From Echinarachnius parma (taxonomy: Eukaryota > Echinodermata > Echinoidea > Clypeasteroida > Echinarachniidae), in the NCBI GenBank assembly GCA_037951105.1, contig JBAMJV010004340.1, forward strand, positions 60,983-124,982: a stretch of DNA of 64,000 nucleotides. The letters are read 5' to 3'. The notes under the pieces are model-generated. The model did no database searches. It saw only the letters and a program-made list of their open reading frames with translations, and was not told the origin of the DNA. A program made the translations under genes and the position numbers. Below are positions 12,141-22,618 of this stretch, one piece after another. How positions within the stretch are numbered: position 1 is the first letter of the stretch; each line of letters begins with the position of its first letter.

Positions 12141-12752
12141 GGCCCAAAACAGAACAATCATATTAATATATTTAGGAAACATAGCAGACCATCATACTCT
12201 ACGAACTGTTACAAAATTGCATTTTGTTGAGTTGTGTTATTTTGCTTTAATTGTGACGGAATGGATTGTTTCTAGTCATTTCTTACTTGATATCATTTTT
12301 TCGCAGATTTTAGTTTGTTGAATCAAATCACTGACACACCTATTTGCCTATAATTTCTGTAACGCATCAATTACAATAGATATCATATTTAAACATAGTT
12401 TGTTTTCCATTCGTTATCTGAGTATCGATTTGTTATTTTTGTTTAAACCAATTTGAATGAAGTTCTACTTCGCAGCTAGAATGATGCTCTTCAGATTACT
12501 TACCTCACAAATAGTTTGTTTGTTGAAATGCCCTATAAATAAAATATTTTCTTTAACACGAAAGGTAGCACGGATAACGACACGGCACATCCATAACTAT
12601 GTCAGAGAAACATGCAGGCGATAACAATAATATTGACAACATAGAGTTTGCCTTATGCCCTAGGAAAATGTATGTTTTGGTTGAGGCGGCAAATAATTTG
12701 TTTGGTGAAGTAATGAAAAACGAAACGTAAAATACATGAAGAGCACACAATT
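12141..12752. other. Upstream flank of the dead tail exon
   Basis: The first 80 bp still resemble the intron upstream of the true tail exon (CAAAACAGAACAATCATAT against CAAAACAGTACAATCATAT), showing that the duplication included intron sequence. The rest shows no gene. Confidence 0.55.
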
Positions 12753-12893
12753 TTAAAGGGATCTAGTAACTTTGTTGACATGTGCAAAAGGTGATGAATG
12801 GTTGATGCAATGTATATTGTTGTTATCTCATATGTCCAGAGGATATTGTGTGAAAATGTCAAGTCAAATGGACAATGTCAATGGAGTAGGGTG
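12753..12893. mobile_element. Truncated MITE of the GGGATCTAGT family
   Basis: It starts TTAAAGGGATCTAGTAAC, then TTGTTGACATGTGCAAAA, matching the left ends at 37.96 and 44.18 kb. It stops after about 140 bp, where a different MITE begins. Confidence 0.8.
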
Positions 12894-13320
12894 TTTAAAG
12901 GGTACCACCACCCAACAATAATATTTTTTATTATAGAAAGGTAATATCTTTAGTATTCCATTCCTTCAACAAGTTCACAAAAATATGTTTTCAGAAAAAA
13001 ATATATAATTGGAAAACGCATCACCATTCTCAACCATGCGTTTATGCGGTCTGAATTGCGTAGACTACATTTGCGGAGAGCCATAGTGCTCTATGCAGAG
13101 CGAACTAATCATCCGGGATTCTATTGACGTACGCGTGAAAGCTGTAACTAGATGTGTGGCAAAATTACCATCTTTCAACGATCAAATTCCAAATACCAAT
13201 CAATCGACGACAAATCATTTTGTCATGTCTAAGAGATGTTGAAACGTGTGATTATCATAATATTGATGTAGTTTTCATTATATTTTGTTAGACATAAAGA
13301 GCTGCATCTCATGTAATGTT
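12894..13320. mobile_element. MITE of the GGGTACCACC family, right end unclear
   Basis: The left end is TTTAAAGGGTACCACCACCC. Interior words (GCAGAGCGAACTAATCATCC, GGATTCTATTGACGTACGCG) recur inverted in the copy at 36,916-37,451. The right terminus was not found, so the end given is approximate. Confidence 0.6.
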
Positions 13321-13781
13321 ACAATCATTTGCCGGAACTATGTAGACAACCTGGACATAAATGCTGTCCAGTGACCAGTAAAAGCATTACGTACATGTGG
13401 TACTTAACTAGCTCTTTGATGGTTGCATGAATAACCGGAGATATTGTTTCTCCTCTGAATGATTTTCCAGTGAATTGATTTAAAAAGTCACTAGTCAAAG
13501 TACTTCCTTTTAAATCTCGGATTGAATGGACGAGAATATGACTGGTGACTTGTTTAACCATTCATTGGAATGTCATGCATTCCTGTGTATGGATGGATAA
13601 TTAGGAGATATAATCACAGATGTCAACTATCATTGGCTTGTCGATTTCAACAGGTGTGAAAGGACTTACCTGGTAACTGGAAAAAATATATCTTCTTTAG
13701 TCTGGCTTTAACTGATAAATTTAGTAAAATGTCTTTAGATCTTAGGGTCTTCAACATCAATCACTACTAAGGAGGTGGAGA
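13321..13781. other. 3' flank of the receptor gene
   Basis: Downstream of the stop codon on the minus strand. The first 45 bp (AGATCTTAGGGTCTTCAACA) are shared with the dead duplicate and probably belong to the 3' untranslated region. I could not fix a polyadenylation site. Confidence 0.45.
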
Positions 13782-14166
13782 TTAGTTAACGGGTGAAGTG
13801 TAAACATGCTTGTCTACCCCTTGAAGTTCAACATATTCGTTGCCTGGATTTGGGATCTCGTAGACGTGGGTTTCAAGGGAACCAACGGTCGGACGTCGTG
13901 CCCCGGTGTCTTCCGTCGAACCATCTCCACGTCTCATTTGGTCTTCGGTTACCGTTACCGGAACGGTGTAGTATTCATGCGATAAACTTGGTCGATGGGT
14001 GTCACGTTCGCTTTGCCCACTCTCCCCATAAGCATAGTCGTAATCATGGCTACCGAGAGGCTTAGGGGGTAGGGTCGCTTCATCTGAACTGAATGCAGGA
14101 TTGCTTCGCAAGGCAGGATCATCCATAGCCCCTTCGGAGGTTTTGGTACAATTGCCTGACTTAGAC
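13782..14166 (-). CDS. Cytoplasmic tail exon with stop codon
   Basis: The exon starts after the acceptor TTTTGTGCAG. It continues the frame of the transmembrane exon as RSKSGNCTKTSEGAMDDPAL and encodes about 128 residues before TAA at 13,782-13,784. The tail has an SNPAF motif, a YVEL motif of the YxxL type, and three YxxP motifs (YTVP, YEIP, YTSP). YxxL-type motifs commonly direct endocytic sorting. Phosphorylated YxxP is a known docking site for Crk/Nck-type SH2 adaptors. Signalling here is an inference from motifs only. I recognise no folded domain. Confidence 0.87.
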
Positions 14167-14429
14167 CTGCACAAAACAGTACAATCATATCGATTTAAAT
14201 AGATAAACAAACTAGATCATACAGTATGAATGGTCTCTAATAAAACAGTATAGATTTGTTAATGTTTTTCCTTTATAAAGTTGGAATGGATTGTTTCCGT
14301 TGATTTCTATCTCGATATTAGATTTTCGCTGATTTATGCTTTTGAATAAAATGTTAACATCTTTGTCATTGGAGGACGGTCTACTGCTAAAAAAGATGTT
14401 AATGACTTGCATACCTGGGTTTGGATACG

Positions 14430-14726
14430 ATATATATATATCTTATATTAAAAACTTCTTCTGTGAAACCTTTTTCTGCGTGAGCCCCAAATCCTTTTTT
14501 AAGGCTATTTCATGCTTGAATTTGGTGTTGTTTGTGATGATCACACGGTTGTCCGTGGCTGGAATGCTTATCAGGGAATGGAAAACGTGCACTATGTGTG
14601 CCGGATTGATTGCAGAATGAATTCGATGACTGGGGTAATAATATAATTTTAAAGCGCTTAGAGATAATTATCAATCGTGATACGCGCTATATAATTTGAG
14701 GATATTATATTATTATTATTATTAAC
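14430..14726 (+). mobile_element. 3' end of a CR1/L2-like LINE in the last intron
   Basis: The end carries TTTTAAAGCGCTTAGAG, then GCGCTATATAATTTGAGG, then an ATT simple repeat. This 3' form is common in CR1/L2-like LINEs. Upstream sequence has a worn coding look (AATGCTTATCAGGGAATGG) but no safe frame. It sits between the transmembrane and tail exons, antisense to the receptor. Confidence 0.55.
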
Positions 14727-14740
14727 AGTAATTTACTGAC

Positions 14741-14831
14741 CTCTTGTAAGCGCAAATGACGATCACAATCACCAGGATGAGAAGAATCAGGCCTGCCACA
14801 GATGCCACGACTGGGATTATAACCGATTGAC
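14741..14831 (-). CDS. Transmembrane exon of the SRCR receptor
   Basis: This 91-bp exon is too short to stand out as an ORF. It lies between an AG acceptor (CGATAG before GTCAAT) and donor GTCAGT. In the frame set by D14 it reads GQSVIIPVVASVAG, then a run of Leu, Ile and Val of about 14 residues, then CAYKR. That is a single membrane span followed by basic residues, the normal stop-transfer pattern for a type I protein with the tail inside. The last two bases join the tail exon to make Arg. Confidence 0.9.
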
Positions 14832-15221
14832 CTATCGAAGTGAATTATTACATATTATGAATCACCATTCTAATAAAAATGAAAGCATCAAAAAAAAAAT
14901 TATTCACAGTATATCAGAGGTTGTTAAAATAGTTGTTGAAGATCTCTCTATTCAATTTTCATTTTAAATTTACATGACATTTGCAATTAACAAAAAAACA
15001 ATAGTTGAAACCAACGTTATTCTGAAGGCTCTCTGTTTTTTTTAACTGTTTTTTTTTTATAATGACAGGCTTACTTAGCCGTTTGTACGATGTTTTACCA
15101 TATTCAAGCATCATTGAATTATAATTGTTAGTTTTTTTAATGACAGCTTTAGTTTTAGTTTCTAACATTTTGTTTGACCAAAACTGTGATATCTTTTAGG
15201 TTAACGATAACAATATTATAC

Positions 15222-15548
15222 CTTGTACAGGTTCTAATTCTGAACATCGGACACCTCCTCTTGCATTCGTTACACAGTCTGCCACTCCAAGACCCCTGTG
15301 TCCACATTCAAATATGGACATCTCGTTCCCCGTGCAGTCAACACCATCTAACAGGGTTTTCATTCCTCCCTCTTCTCCAGTTGTTGGTTCTGCGTATGAT
15401 TCCTCAGCGCCAGGGTAGCCGAGGCTTGTGCAGACAACTTCGGCATCTTGCAAGTCCCAGGTCTTATCGCCACAAACAGGTCGCCACCTTCCCTGATGTA
15501 AGATCTCAACGCGCCCTTCATTAGCGACTGCACCACCCGCGAGACGTA
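15222..15548 (-). CDS. SRCR domain exon D14 (membrane-proximal)
   Basis: 327 bp, 109 residues. It is the most diverged domain: VRLAGGAVANEGRVEILHQG, then RPVCGDKTWDLQDAEVVC, then a changed centre (EPTTGEEGGMKTLLDG). It ends GGVRCSELEPVQG. Six cysteines are kept. Its length gives a short stalk before the membrane. The final G plus the first GT of the next exon make a Gly codon, which fixes the splice to the transmembrane exon. Donor GTATAA; acceptor AG before TACGTC. Confidence 0.92.
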
Positions 15549-15977
15549 CTTTAGACACAAAGTAATAAAGACAAATCATTACAGGTTATGTTTAGTCAAA
15601 AAGTAGTTGCATAGATTTATACATTCATGATACAGTGGAATAATCTAAAAATCTAAAACAAAATCTAAAAAGGCCCAGTATTCAAATGCTGTCCTCAAGT
15701 GGACTACACATTAATTCATGCAACCGCTAAGAAGTTAAAAAATTTTAATACACAGTGTACAAATTCCTTGTACGAAACTATCGGCGGCGATTCACGAATG
15801 ACGCAACAATCTGCGAGAAGTATGAAAGCATCAGCGGTTCACTCACAAAAAGGCCAAACTTAAACCGTTATTGCCCAAATTGTCAGTGATAATTGTAAAA
15901 CTCCATCTCATTCTATCGGGAAAGGAAGAAATCCAGATACTGTACCTGTAATTCCACTTTAATTGAATAAAATGTAC

Positions 15978-16292
15978 CTTCGAGGTCTGATGTACATCGC
16001 ACCCCTGCATCTTCCTGGTGACTACAGCTATTGTCCATCAGCCAATCATGGCGACAATCGAAGATGTCAGACTCTGTCCCGGTACAGTCGACTCTACGGA
16101 GGAGAATCTCCCCTGTGCCTTCACCGAATAATGCTCCTCTAAAAGCAGCCTCGGCAGCTTGGAAACCAAGACTTCTGCACACAACGTTCGCATCCTCTAT
16201 ATCCCATAAATCATCGCAGACAGTCCCCCAGGCTCCGTTGTGTAAGACTTCTACTCGACCTTCCATGCCACTTGTTCCGCTTTCAAGGCGAA
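15978..16292 (-). CDS. SRCR domain exon D13
   Basis: 315 bp, 105 residues, six cysteines. It begins VRLESGTSGMEGRVEVLHNG, has GTVCDDLWDIEDANVVCR and ends DAGVRCTSDLEG. The region between cysteines four and five is HDWLMDNSC, unlike the common pattern. Donor GTACAT matches that of D12, so D12 and D13 may be an older tandem pair. Borders are phase 1. Confidence 0.92.
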
Positions 16293-16639
16293 CTGTAACG
16301 AATACAGATATAAATACAATGTCAAATCGAAAATTGTTATTATTGTATGAGCCAGGTTGTAATGATATTTTCTTCTTTGTTTGTCGTATGAAAAAAAGCA
16401 CAAAAGAATATATTAGTACCAACCCTCTGGCAAAAGTTCGTCACTATTAATAGTATACGACCATGCCTTCAAAAACCATGGTTTATAGTATGATTGTCTA
16501 CACAAAGAGCATTCTGCTTCACACAAAGTGTGGACTGAATGCGAAACAGGTCTTCGCCATTGGTCTAATATAGGTCAAGCAACTTTCTGAATTACGTATA
16601 TGAAGATATTGGTCTGATCATGATACAGCTGGAATGTAC

Positions 16640-16954
16640 CTGGAATGTCTGCTAAACACCGGACACTAGCATAGTTTTGATGTCCGCAGTTGCTGTTCCC
16701 AAGGCCGGAGTGACCACAGTCGAGGATGTCCGACTCCGTACCTACACAGTCGATATTATCTAAGATAATGTCCCCGGTGCCTGGCCCAAATGATAACCCA
16801 GCCAGTGCGGCCTCGGCAGCCGGGAAACCAAGACTTCTGCAGACAACGTTCGCATCCTGGATATCCCAGCTATCATCACAAACAGCTCCCCACGCTCCGT
16901 TGTAATATAGTTCAACTCGACCTTCAGTGTAATTGTTTCCATTTCCTAGATGAA
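16640..16954 (-). CDS. SRCR domain exon D12
   Basis: 315 bp, 105 residues, six cysteines. It starts HLGNGNNYTEGRVELYYNG after the split codon, with an NYT sequon. It has GAVCDDSWDIQDANVVCR and ends YASVRCLADIPG, with the usual DAG replaced by YAS. Donor GTACAT; acceptor AG before TTCATC. Borders are phase 1. It is 347 bp upstream of D13 on the coding strand. Confidence 0.92.
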
Positions 16955-18005
16955 CTGCATAATAAGTGCACAAAATCACAAAACGAAAAGGTGACTAAAT
17001 GCGAGCCTTTGCTAGCTGATACTTCAATTTCAACCAATAATTGTCGGCTTTTGGACATTTAGGACTGTACACAAAATAGCAGAAAATAACAGAATGTTCC
17101 AGACATAATAACGTAAAGTTCACAAGTTACACACTTAACTTGTGTATTTGAATGTTTATTATGTATTTCTAACTATCAAGCTGCTTTAAAAATGAAGAGA
17201 TACACTGCCAATACAAGCATAGGTAACAAGTAAAGCGTTCTAGCACTTGTGCTATTTAACTTTTGGTTCTCTTTTAACAACAATTTCCACTTTCATATGA
17301 ATATGTTTTGTAGAATGTAACCATCTATTAAGTTAACTAATCTATAACAGTTTTTCATTGTTTTGCTAATAATTCATAGTTAGCATTTCAATGAGTTGCC
17401 TTGCATGCATTTAATGATATATGCCGACGATGTTGTTTTATTGTTAATAGACTTCATACGTCAATCTAGTCATATCAATATGATTTATAGTTATTTTGAG
17501 TTTGACAAATATAATCATGAGCAAAAGTAACATAATACGTACCATAAACAATGAATAATAATAATGAGGCATATTCGTCCCGACGTGAAATTCCTCAAAA
17601 TAATAAAACAAAATATAATATGCCAACCGCAATTATCAAATACATAAAGAAACAATGAAAAAATGCAAATAGGTGCACATGGGCTGGGGTACAAGAAGTA
17701 GCTAAATAGGGACATTAAAATCGATACAATATAACCACGCATTATGACAAACAAATTGAGAACACTGCATGTTGCAGGCAAATATTTTCCCTTTCTATCC
17801 TTATAATATTACAAAATAGATACTCAAATAAAGGCAAATCCTCGTCGATGATTAAGTTACAAAAACGAATTTAACAAAATGAACTCGAAAAACAAATTCA
17901 ACCTAAAAACAGATATTTAATTCTATCACATGTTATCGGTTACTATTTTTTTTTTAAATGGTGAGATATTACAACACCAATCTGTTGAGAAATGCATATT
18001 CTTAC
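16955..18005. other. Intron between D11 and D12
   Basis: AT-rich, with no recognisable repeat termini. A 62-residue and an 88-residue open frame on the minus strand are hydrophobic by composition only. Confidence 0.5.
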
Positions 18006-18320
18006 TTTGAAGTGCTGAAGCGCATCGGACGCCAACGTCTTCACGATGATCACAGTTGTGGATTCCAAGGCCAGCGTGATCACAATCAAAGATGTCTGAT
18101 TCATTTCCTACACAGCCAACGTCGGATAAAACAATGGCTCCGCTGCCTGGGCTAAACTCGATGTTATCCACAGGAGTTACTGCAGCCCGCAACCCAAGAT
18201 TTTTGCAAACAACATTCGCATCCTGAATGTCCCAACCATCATCACAGACAGTTCCCCAGACCCCATTGTGGTACACCTCTACTCGACCTTCGTTGTTGTC
18301 TGTTCCGTTTTGAAGCCGGA
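18006..18320 (-). CDS. SRCR domain exon D11
   Basis: 315 bp, 105 residues, six cysteines. It begins VRLQNGTDNNEGRVEVYHNG. NGT and NES are possible glycosylation sequons. VVCRSLGF is changed to VVCKNLGL and the next segment (RAAVTPVDNIEF) is diverged, so this is one of the less conserved domains. It ends DVGVRCASALQ, with a longer linker. The last base is A rather than G before donor GTAAGA, so the split codon to D12 would be Ile rather than Val. Confidence 0.91.
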
Positions 18321-18440
18321 CTGAAATTGCAATAATGTTTTAAAGAGAGGACTTACATTTATACAAGGACATGTACACGAATGTACTATCGAAGTAATAT
18401 AGGTTATTATCTGTGCATAAATGGTAACATAAGCTTTCAA

Positions 18441-18662
18441 CCAAAAGGCGCTAAATCCACTTTTTCAACTTCCGAGAAAAACAGGTTTCTGTGTCCCATT
18501 TTGTACACGTGCCTATGGGAATATGAAAATTGAACTTTCTATATTTTGATTTTGAGCGGGTTATTTGTCATAAAATGTGGATTCCTAGATAGCTACGTAA
18601 ATTATACATGTAGATATATCGTTAACTCAATTTGTATGGAAAGTGGATTTAGCGCCTTTTGG
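18441..18662. mobile_element. 222-bp MITE with 23-bp perfect terminal inverted repeats
   Basis: The left end is CCAAAAGGCGCTAAATCCAC followed by TTT. The right end is the exact inverse. No coding capacity. The target duplication is unclear. It lies in the intron between D10 and D11. Confidence 0.85.
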
Positions 18663-19474
18663 AAGGGAGCTCTTCGTGACATGCACATTGGTAATTTAAA
18701 AAAAAAGCTTAAAATTGGCAGTTAATTATTGTTAGATGCAATACGTACTCACGATTGTATTTATGCTAACATAATCATGCTTGTATGAACAGATCAATGT
18801 ACACGAATGTACTATCAATGTACACAATGTACACGAATGTACTATCACAGTAATATAGGTTAAACTATGTGTGGTTATGGTATTCATAATTATGTGACAT
18901 GCACTTTGGTAACAAGCAAAACCAGTTTTATTGACAACCAATTGATAGTTGCAATATATAATCACGACTGTCTTTATGCTAAAATAATCATGCCTATATA
19001 TTAACATATCAACTGTTATCCTACTTTTACGACATACATTAGATAAGTTGCCGTTTTACATGTCTTTAATTGTGTTTATTCTGCTGTAGGCATTCCCTTT
19101 TATATGACGGTTAAGTGGAACATACAATAAACATGATACAATTGATAAACGAATGGAACAGTCTACCCTTGTTTGTTGTAGAAAGCTCGTCCATAAATGT
19201 TTTTAAGTCCAATTTGGAGAGATTTTGGTCTGTAAAAAGAGAAAAATTCAGTCCTGATGAAGGTTTTGCCTGCCCATGTTCATCATATGCTGTACAGCGT
19301 CACTAATCGCACAGAAGTTCAGACCTACTCTGATGTCAACGAGGGGCAAATAAGTTTGTAAAACTTTTTAAGCCCACTTCCTAAGTTTATAATATATACA
19401 CTCCTTCCTAAATCACGGGTTAGAGGAACATAGAATACAACAATTATGGTGACATCTAAAATATGGATAGTATA
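18663..19474. other. Intron sequence between D10 and D11
   Basis: The words GTACACGAATGTACTATC near 18,371 return twice near 18,795 and 18,830 as a small duplication. A 63-residue open frame at 19,115-19,306 (FVVESSSINVFKSNLERFW) looks like the worn C-terminus of a LINE RT but is too short to be sure. Confidence 0.4.
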
Positions 19475-19655
19475 CAGTTGTTAACTGGTGGTGGAGGGAA
19501 CATTATGGAATGTTCCATCCGAGGGATTTGAAATGCTACTGAGGGAAGAGTAAATAATTCCCAAGACGTAGTCGAGGGACTTATTTTCTTCACGAAATAG
19601 CATTTTTAATCCCGAGGATTGGAAAATTCCATGATTTTCCCGACGAGAACTGTTA
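19475..19655. mobile_element. Snapback MITE, copy 2 (AATGTTCC family)
   Basis: The left part CAGTTGTTAACTGGTGGTGG and the word GAATGTTCCATCCGAGGG are inverted in the right part (CCCGAGGATTGGAAAATTCC). The centre GACGTAGTCGAGGGACTTAT is the same as in copy 1 at 6.8 kb. Confidence 0.75.
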
Positions 19656-19826
19656 TATCATCTGGCTAAATCTCTTTTGCAGCGCGCGCCATGCGGGTGT
19701 CATAACTCTCTGGCCATGGTGTCATACCAAATTGACACCCCAATCAACGACGCGCACTTTACTAAGTCAGATGATATAGCATTTTATTTCATAAATAAAT
19801 ATACATTTTCATGTTCATATAATTAC

Positions 19827-20132
19827 CAGATAAACAACGAACACCCGCATCTTCGGAATGTCTGCAATCATTCATTCCAAGGCCACTGTGGTCACATTCA
19901 AAGATGTTAGTTTCGGTTCCAGCACAACTGACGTCATCGAAGTGAATATATCCAGTGCCCTCACCGAACGCACCCCCTCCAAGGGCTTCCAGAGCAGCTG
20001 GAAACCCGAGACTTCTGCAGACAACATTCGCGTCATCTATATCCCAGCTATCATCACAGACAGTTCCCCATGTTCCGTCATAGAACACTTCTACTCGACC
20101 TTCCTTTGTGTTACTCCCAGCTTTAAGGCGAA
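19827..20132 (-). CDS. SRCR domain exon D10
   Basis: 306 bp, 102 residues, six cysteines. It begins VRLKAGSNTKEGRVEVFYDG and has GTVCDDSWDIDDANVVCR. The usual GTGDILLD reads GTGYIHFD. It ends DAGVRCLSG. Acceptor AG precedes TTCGCC; donor is GTAATT. Borders are phase 1. Confidence 0.92.
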
Positions 20133-20788
20133 CTTTATCATGAAATAGAAAGTGCGATGCATATTATGTATAATTTACAAATAATATTAGATTTTATATT
20201 ACTGTGAGCAAAACATATATACACCTGTCCGAACCTTAATATCATTTTAAATCTTCCGTCATGCCCTGTACGTTAACAAATGAATATATGTTGTCGATAT
20301 GAATCGTAACACTTTCCTAAATCAATGCAAATCATTGCGCTTTATTAATATAGCCATCGTTTCTTATCGTTGTAAAACACATTTTCATTTTTGCAAAAGT
20401 CCTTCATGTCAGTCATGTGCCAAACGACCGAACGAATTCTCGTTTCTGACGTGTACGAAGGAAAAAAACATTATTTTAAGCTGCACCAATTAAAAACAGA
20501 TAATAATCCTGATGACCTATGAAAATTGCATCATCTCATTACATGGCAAAGAATCCAATCACGGCAGTCCTGGAATCATGATGCTACATGCACCTGTTCA
20601 TGATAATTCATGAGTAAATATGCATATTTCATACAGACAACACTAGCTAGTCAGTCATCGCAAAGTACAATATTGTGTGCCTAATGTTTTATCAGGTAAA
20701 TAACTTGTAAAATATATGTCTGAAATAATCTTCCTTGTAATTCGACAAAGTACACTGACGAAATAATGTACAATATATTTGTAGTTAC

Positions 20789-21130
20789 CTGTCATACATT
20801 GGACACCTGCATCTTGAAGATGATCACAGTCGTGTTGCCCAATCTGTGCACATCGAACACCCGCACCCCTAAACAAACCAGGCCCACAGTTCTGGTTTCC
20901 CAGACCTTCATAAGTGCAGTAAAAAATGTCCGACTCTGTTCCCGCACAGTTCACATTGTCCAGTAGAACAGCTACAGCATCAGAACTGAGTTCCCACTGA
21001 GAAGAGGCAGTTTCGGCAGCTAGGAAACCTAGACTTCTACAGACAACGTTTGCATCCTGGATGTCCCAGCCATTATCACAGACACTCCTCCAAGCTCCGT
21101 CATAGAACACATCAACACGACCTTCGTTGT
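20789..21130 (-). pseudogene. SRCR domain exon D9, 3' fragment, interrupted by hAT-like element
   Basis: The segment reads EGRVDVFYDGAWRSVC, then VVCRSLGFLAAETA, and ends DAGVQCMTG before donor GTAACT. Without the insertion the exon would be 366 bp, about 20 residues longer than its relatives. The extra length lies at the end, where the last block occurs twice: NCGPGLFRGAGVRC and then DCDHLQDAGVQC. This raises the cysteine count from six to eight, an unusual partial internal duplication. The insertion adds stops, so the exon can only be used if it is skipped or if the element is spliced out or excised. Confidence 0.87.
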
Positions 21131-22586
21131 CAGGGGCGTAGACAACGGGGGGGATGAGGGGGATGCATCCCCCCCACCTCACAAGGTGGGGGGGATGACA
21201 TGTACAATCATCCCCCCCAGGTTTTAGGGAAGGATATATTTTGTTGTGTGTATCTATACGAGTGAAAAAAAAAAACATTACTTGTATGCATAGGCGTACC
21301 CAGGGGGGGGGGGGGTTTGGCGGTTCAACCCCCCCCCCCCCCTTTGACCCAAAAATGGCTGTAAGGGGGGGTTTGAACCCCCCTTTTCACATTTTAACTG
21401 GTCTCGAGACTACTTTTAAGCCGTCTTGACCGTCTAAAACCTGGTCTCGACCGACTAAAACGTGGTAACAACCGACTAAAACCCGATCTCGGTACCAACA
21501 ATTGTCAAAGATCTCCGGTATCGGGTTCGAAAATTGTGAAAGTATTTGGACTGAGAGAGTTGAATGAACCTGGTCTCGGTCTCGACAATTTTGAAAGTAC
21601 TTGGTCTTGGCTTCGAAAATTGTTCACGAACCCCCCCCCCTCCCCCCCCCCCCCCCCCCCCCACTGAGAGGGGTTTTCAACTTTGAAGGTACTTGGTCTT
21701 GGGCTCGAAAATTGTGAAAATTTACGGTCACCCCCCCCCCCCCCCCCCCACTGAGAGGGGTTTTCAACTTTGAAGGTACTTGGTCTTGGGCTCGAAAATT
21801 GTGAAAATTTACGGTCACCCCCCCCCCCCCCCCCCCCCCCCCACTGAGAGGGGTTTTCAACTTTGAAGGAACCTGGTCTCGGTCTCAAAAATTTTGAAAG
21901 TACTTGGTCTCGGCTTCGAAAATTGTTCACGAACCCCCCCTCCCCCCCCCCCCCCCCCCACTGAGAGGGGTTTTCAACTTTGAAGGTACTTGATCTTGGG
22001 CTCGAAAATTGTGAAAATTTACGGTCACCCCCCCCCCCCCCCCCCCCCCCCACTGAGAGGGGTTTTCAACTTTGAAGGTACTTGGTCTTGGGCTTGAAAG
22101 TTGTGAAAATTTACGGTCACCCCCCCCCCCCCCCCCCCCCCCACTGAGAGGGGTTTTCAACTTTGAAGGAACCTGGTCTCGGTCTCAAAAATTTTGAAAG
22201 TACTTGGTCTCGGCTTCGAAAATTGTTTACGGAACCCCCCCCCCCCCCCCCCCCCCCCCCACTGAGAGGGGTTTTCAACTTTGAAGGTACTTGGTCTCGG
22301 TCTCGAAAATTTTGAAAGTACTTGTTCTCAGCTTCGAAAATTGTTTACGGAACCCCCTCCCCCCCCCCCCCCCCCCACTGAGAGGGGTTTTCAACTTTGA
22401 AGGTACTTGGTCTCGGGCTCGAAAATTGTGAAAGTACTTGGTCTCGAAATGAGAGGACTTCCAAGCAATTGCCTTGGTCTCAAAATATGTGGGCAGGTGG
22501 TCTCGGCCGCGAACAAATTAGTCTTGGTCCGGTGAACTGAACAGCAAATCATCCCCCCCAGGTGTAAGAACCTGTCTACGCTACTG
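21131..22586. mobile_element. Non-autonomous hAT-like element in SRCR exon D9
   Basis: The left end is CAGGGGCGTAGACAAC. The right end, inverted, is CAGTAGCGTAGACAGG. The element is flanked by the 8-bp duplication TTCGTTGT at 21,123-21,130 and 22,587-22,594. CAG-starting ends and 8-bp duplications are hallmarks of hAT transposons. The 1,456 bp contain no transposase, only C-run-rich minisatellite and a short GC-rich hairpin near the left end. A second word, TAGGCGTACCCAGGGGG near 21,292, may be the end of a nested element. Confidence 0.9.
21630..22440. repeat. Minisatellite with poly(C) runs inside the hAT-like element
   Basis: Eight units, each a C-run of about 17-30 bases followed by ACTGAGAGGGGTTTTCAACT and TTGAAGG. 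Units of about 90 bp (with TTTACGGTCA) alternate with units of about 117 bp (with TCGGCTTCGAAAATTG). On the sense strand of the receptor the runs are G-runs. Run lengths in an assembly are unlikely to be exact. Confidence 0.9.
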
Positions 22587-22594
22587 TTCGTTGT

Positions 22595-22618
22595 AGTCAT
22601 TACCACCTTCAAGACGAA
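22595..22618 (-). pseudogene. SRCR domain exon D9, 5' fragment
   Basis: These 24 bp encode the first residues of D9 (VRLEGGNDY with the split first codon). They follow an AG acceptor and stop at the 8-bp duplication TTCGTTGT that borders the hAT-like insertion. Read together with 20,789-21,130 and counting the duplication once, they make a complete SRCR domain in frame. The interruption is therefore an insertion into a formerly normal exon. Confidence 0.85.

Noticed and set aside
21505-22160. Glycine-rich open frames (GGGGGGG with FHNFRAQDQVPSKL repeats)
   Set aside because: By-product of the C-run minisatellite inside the hAT-like element; several frames show the same repeats and no start or splice context supports them.
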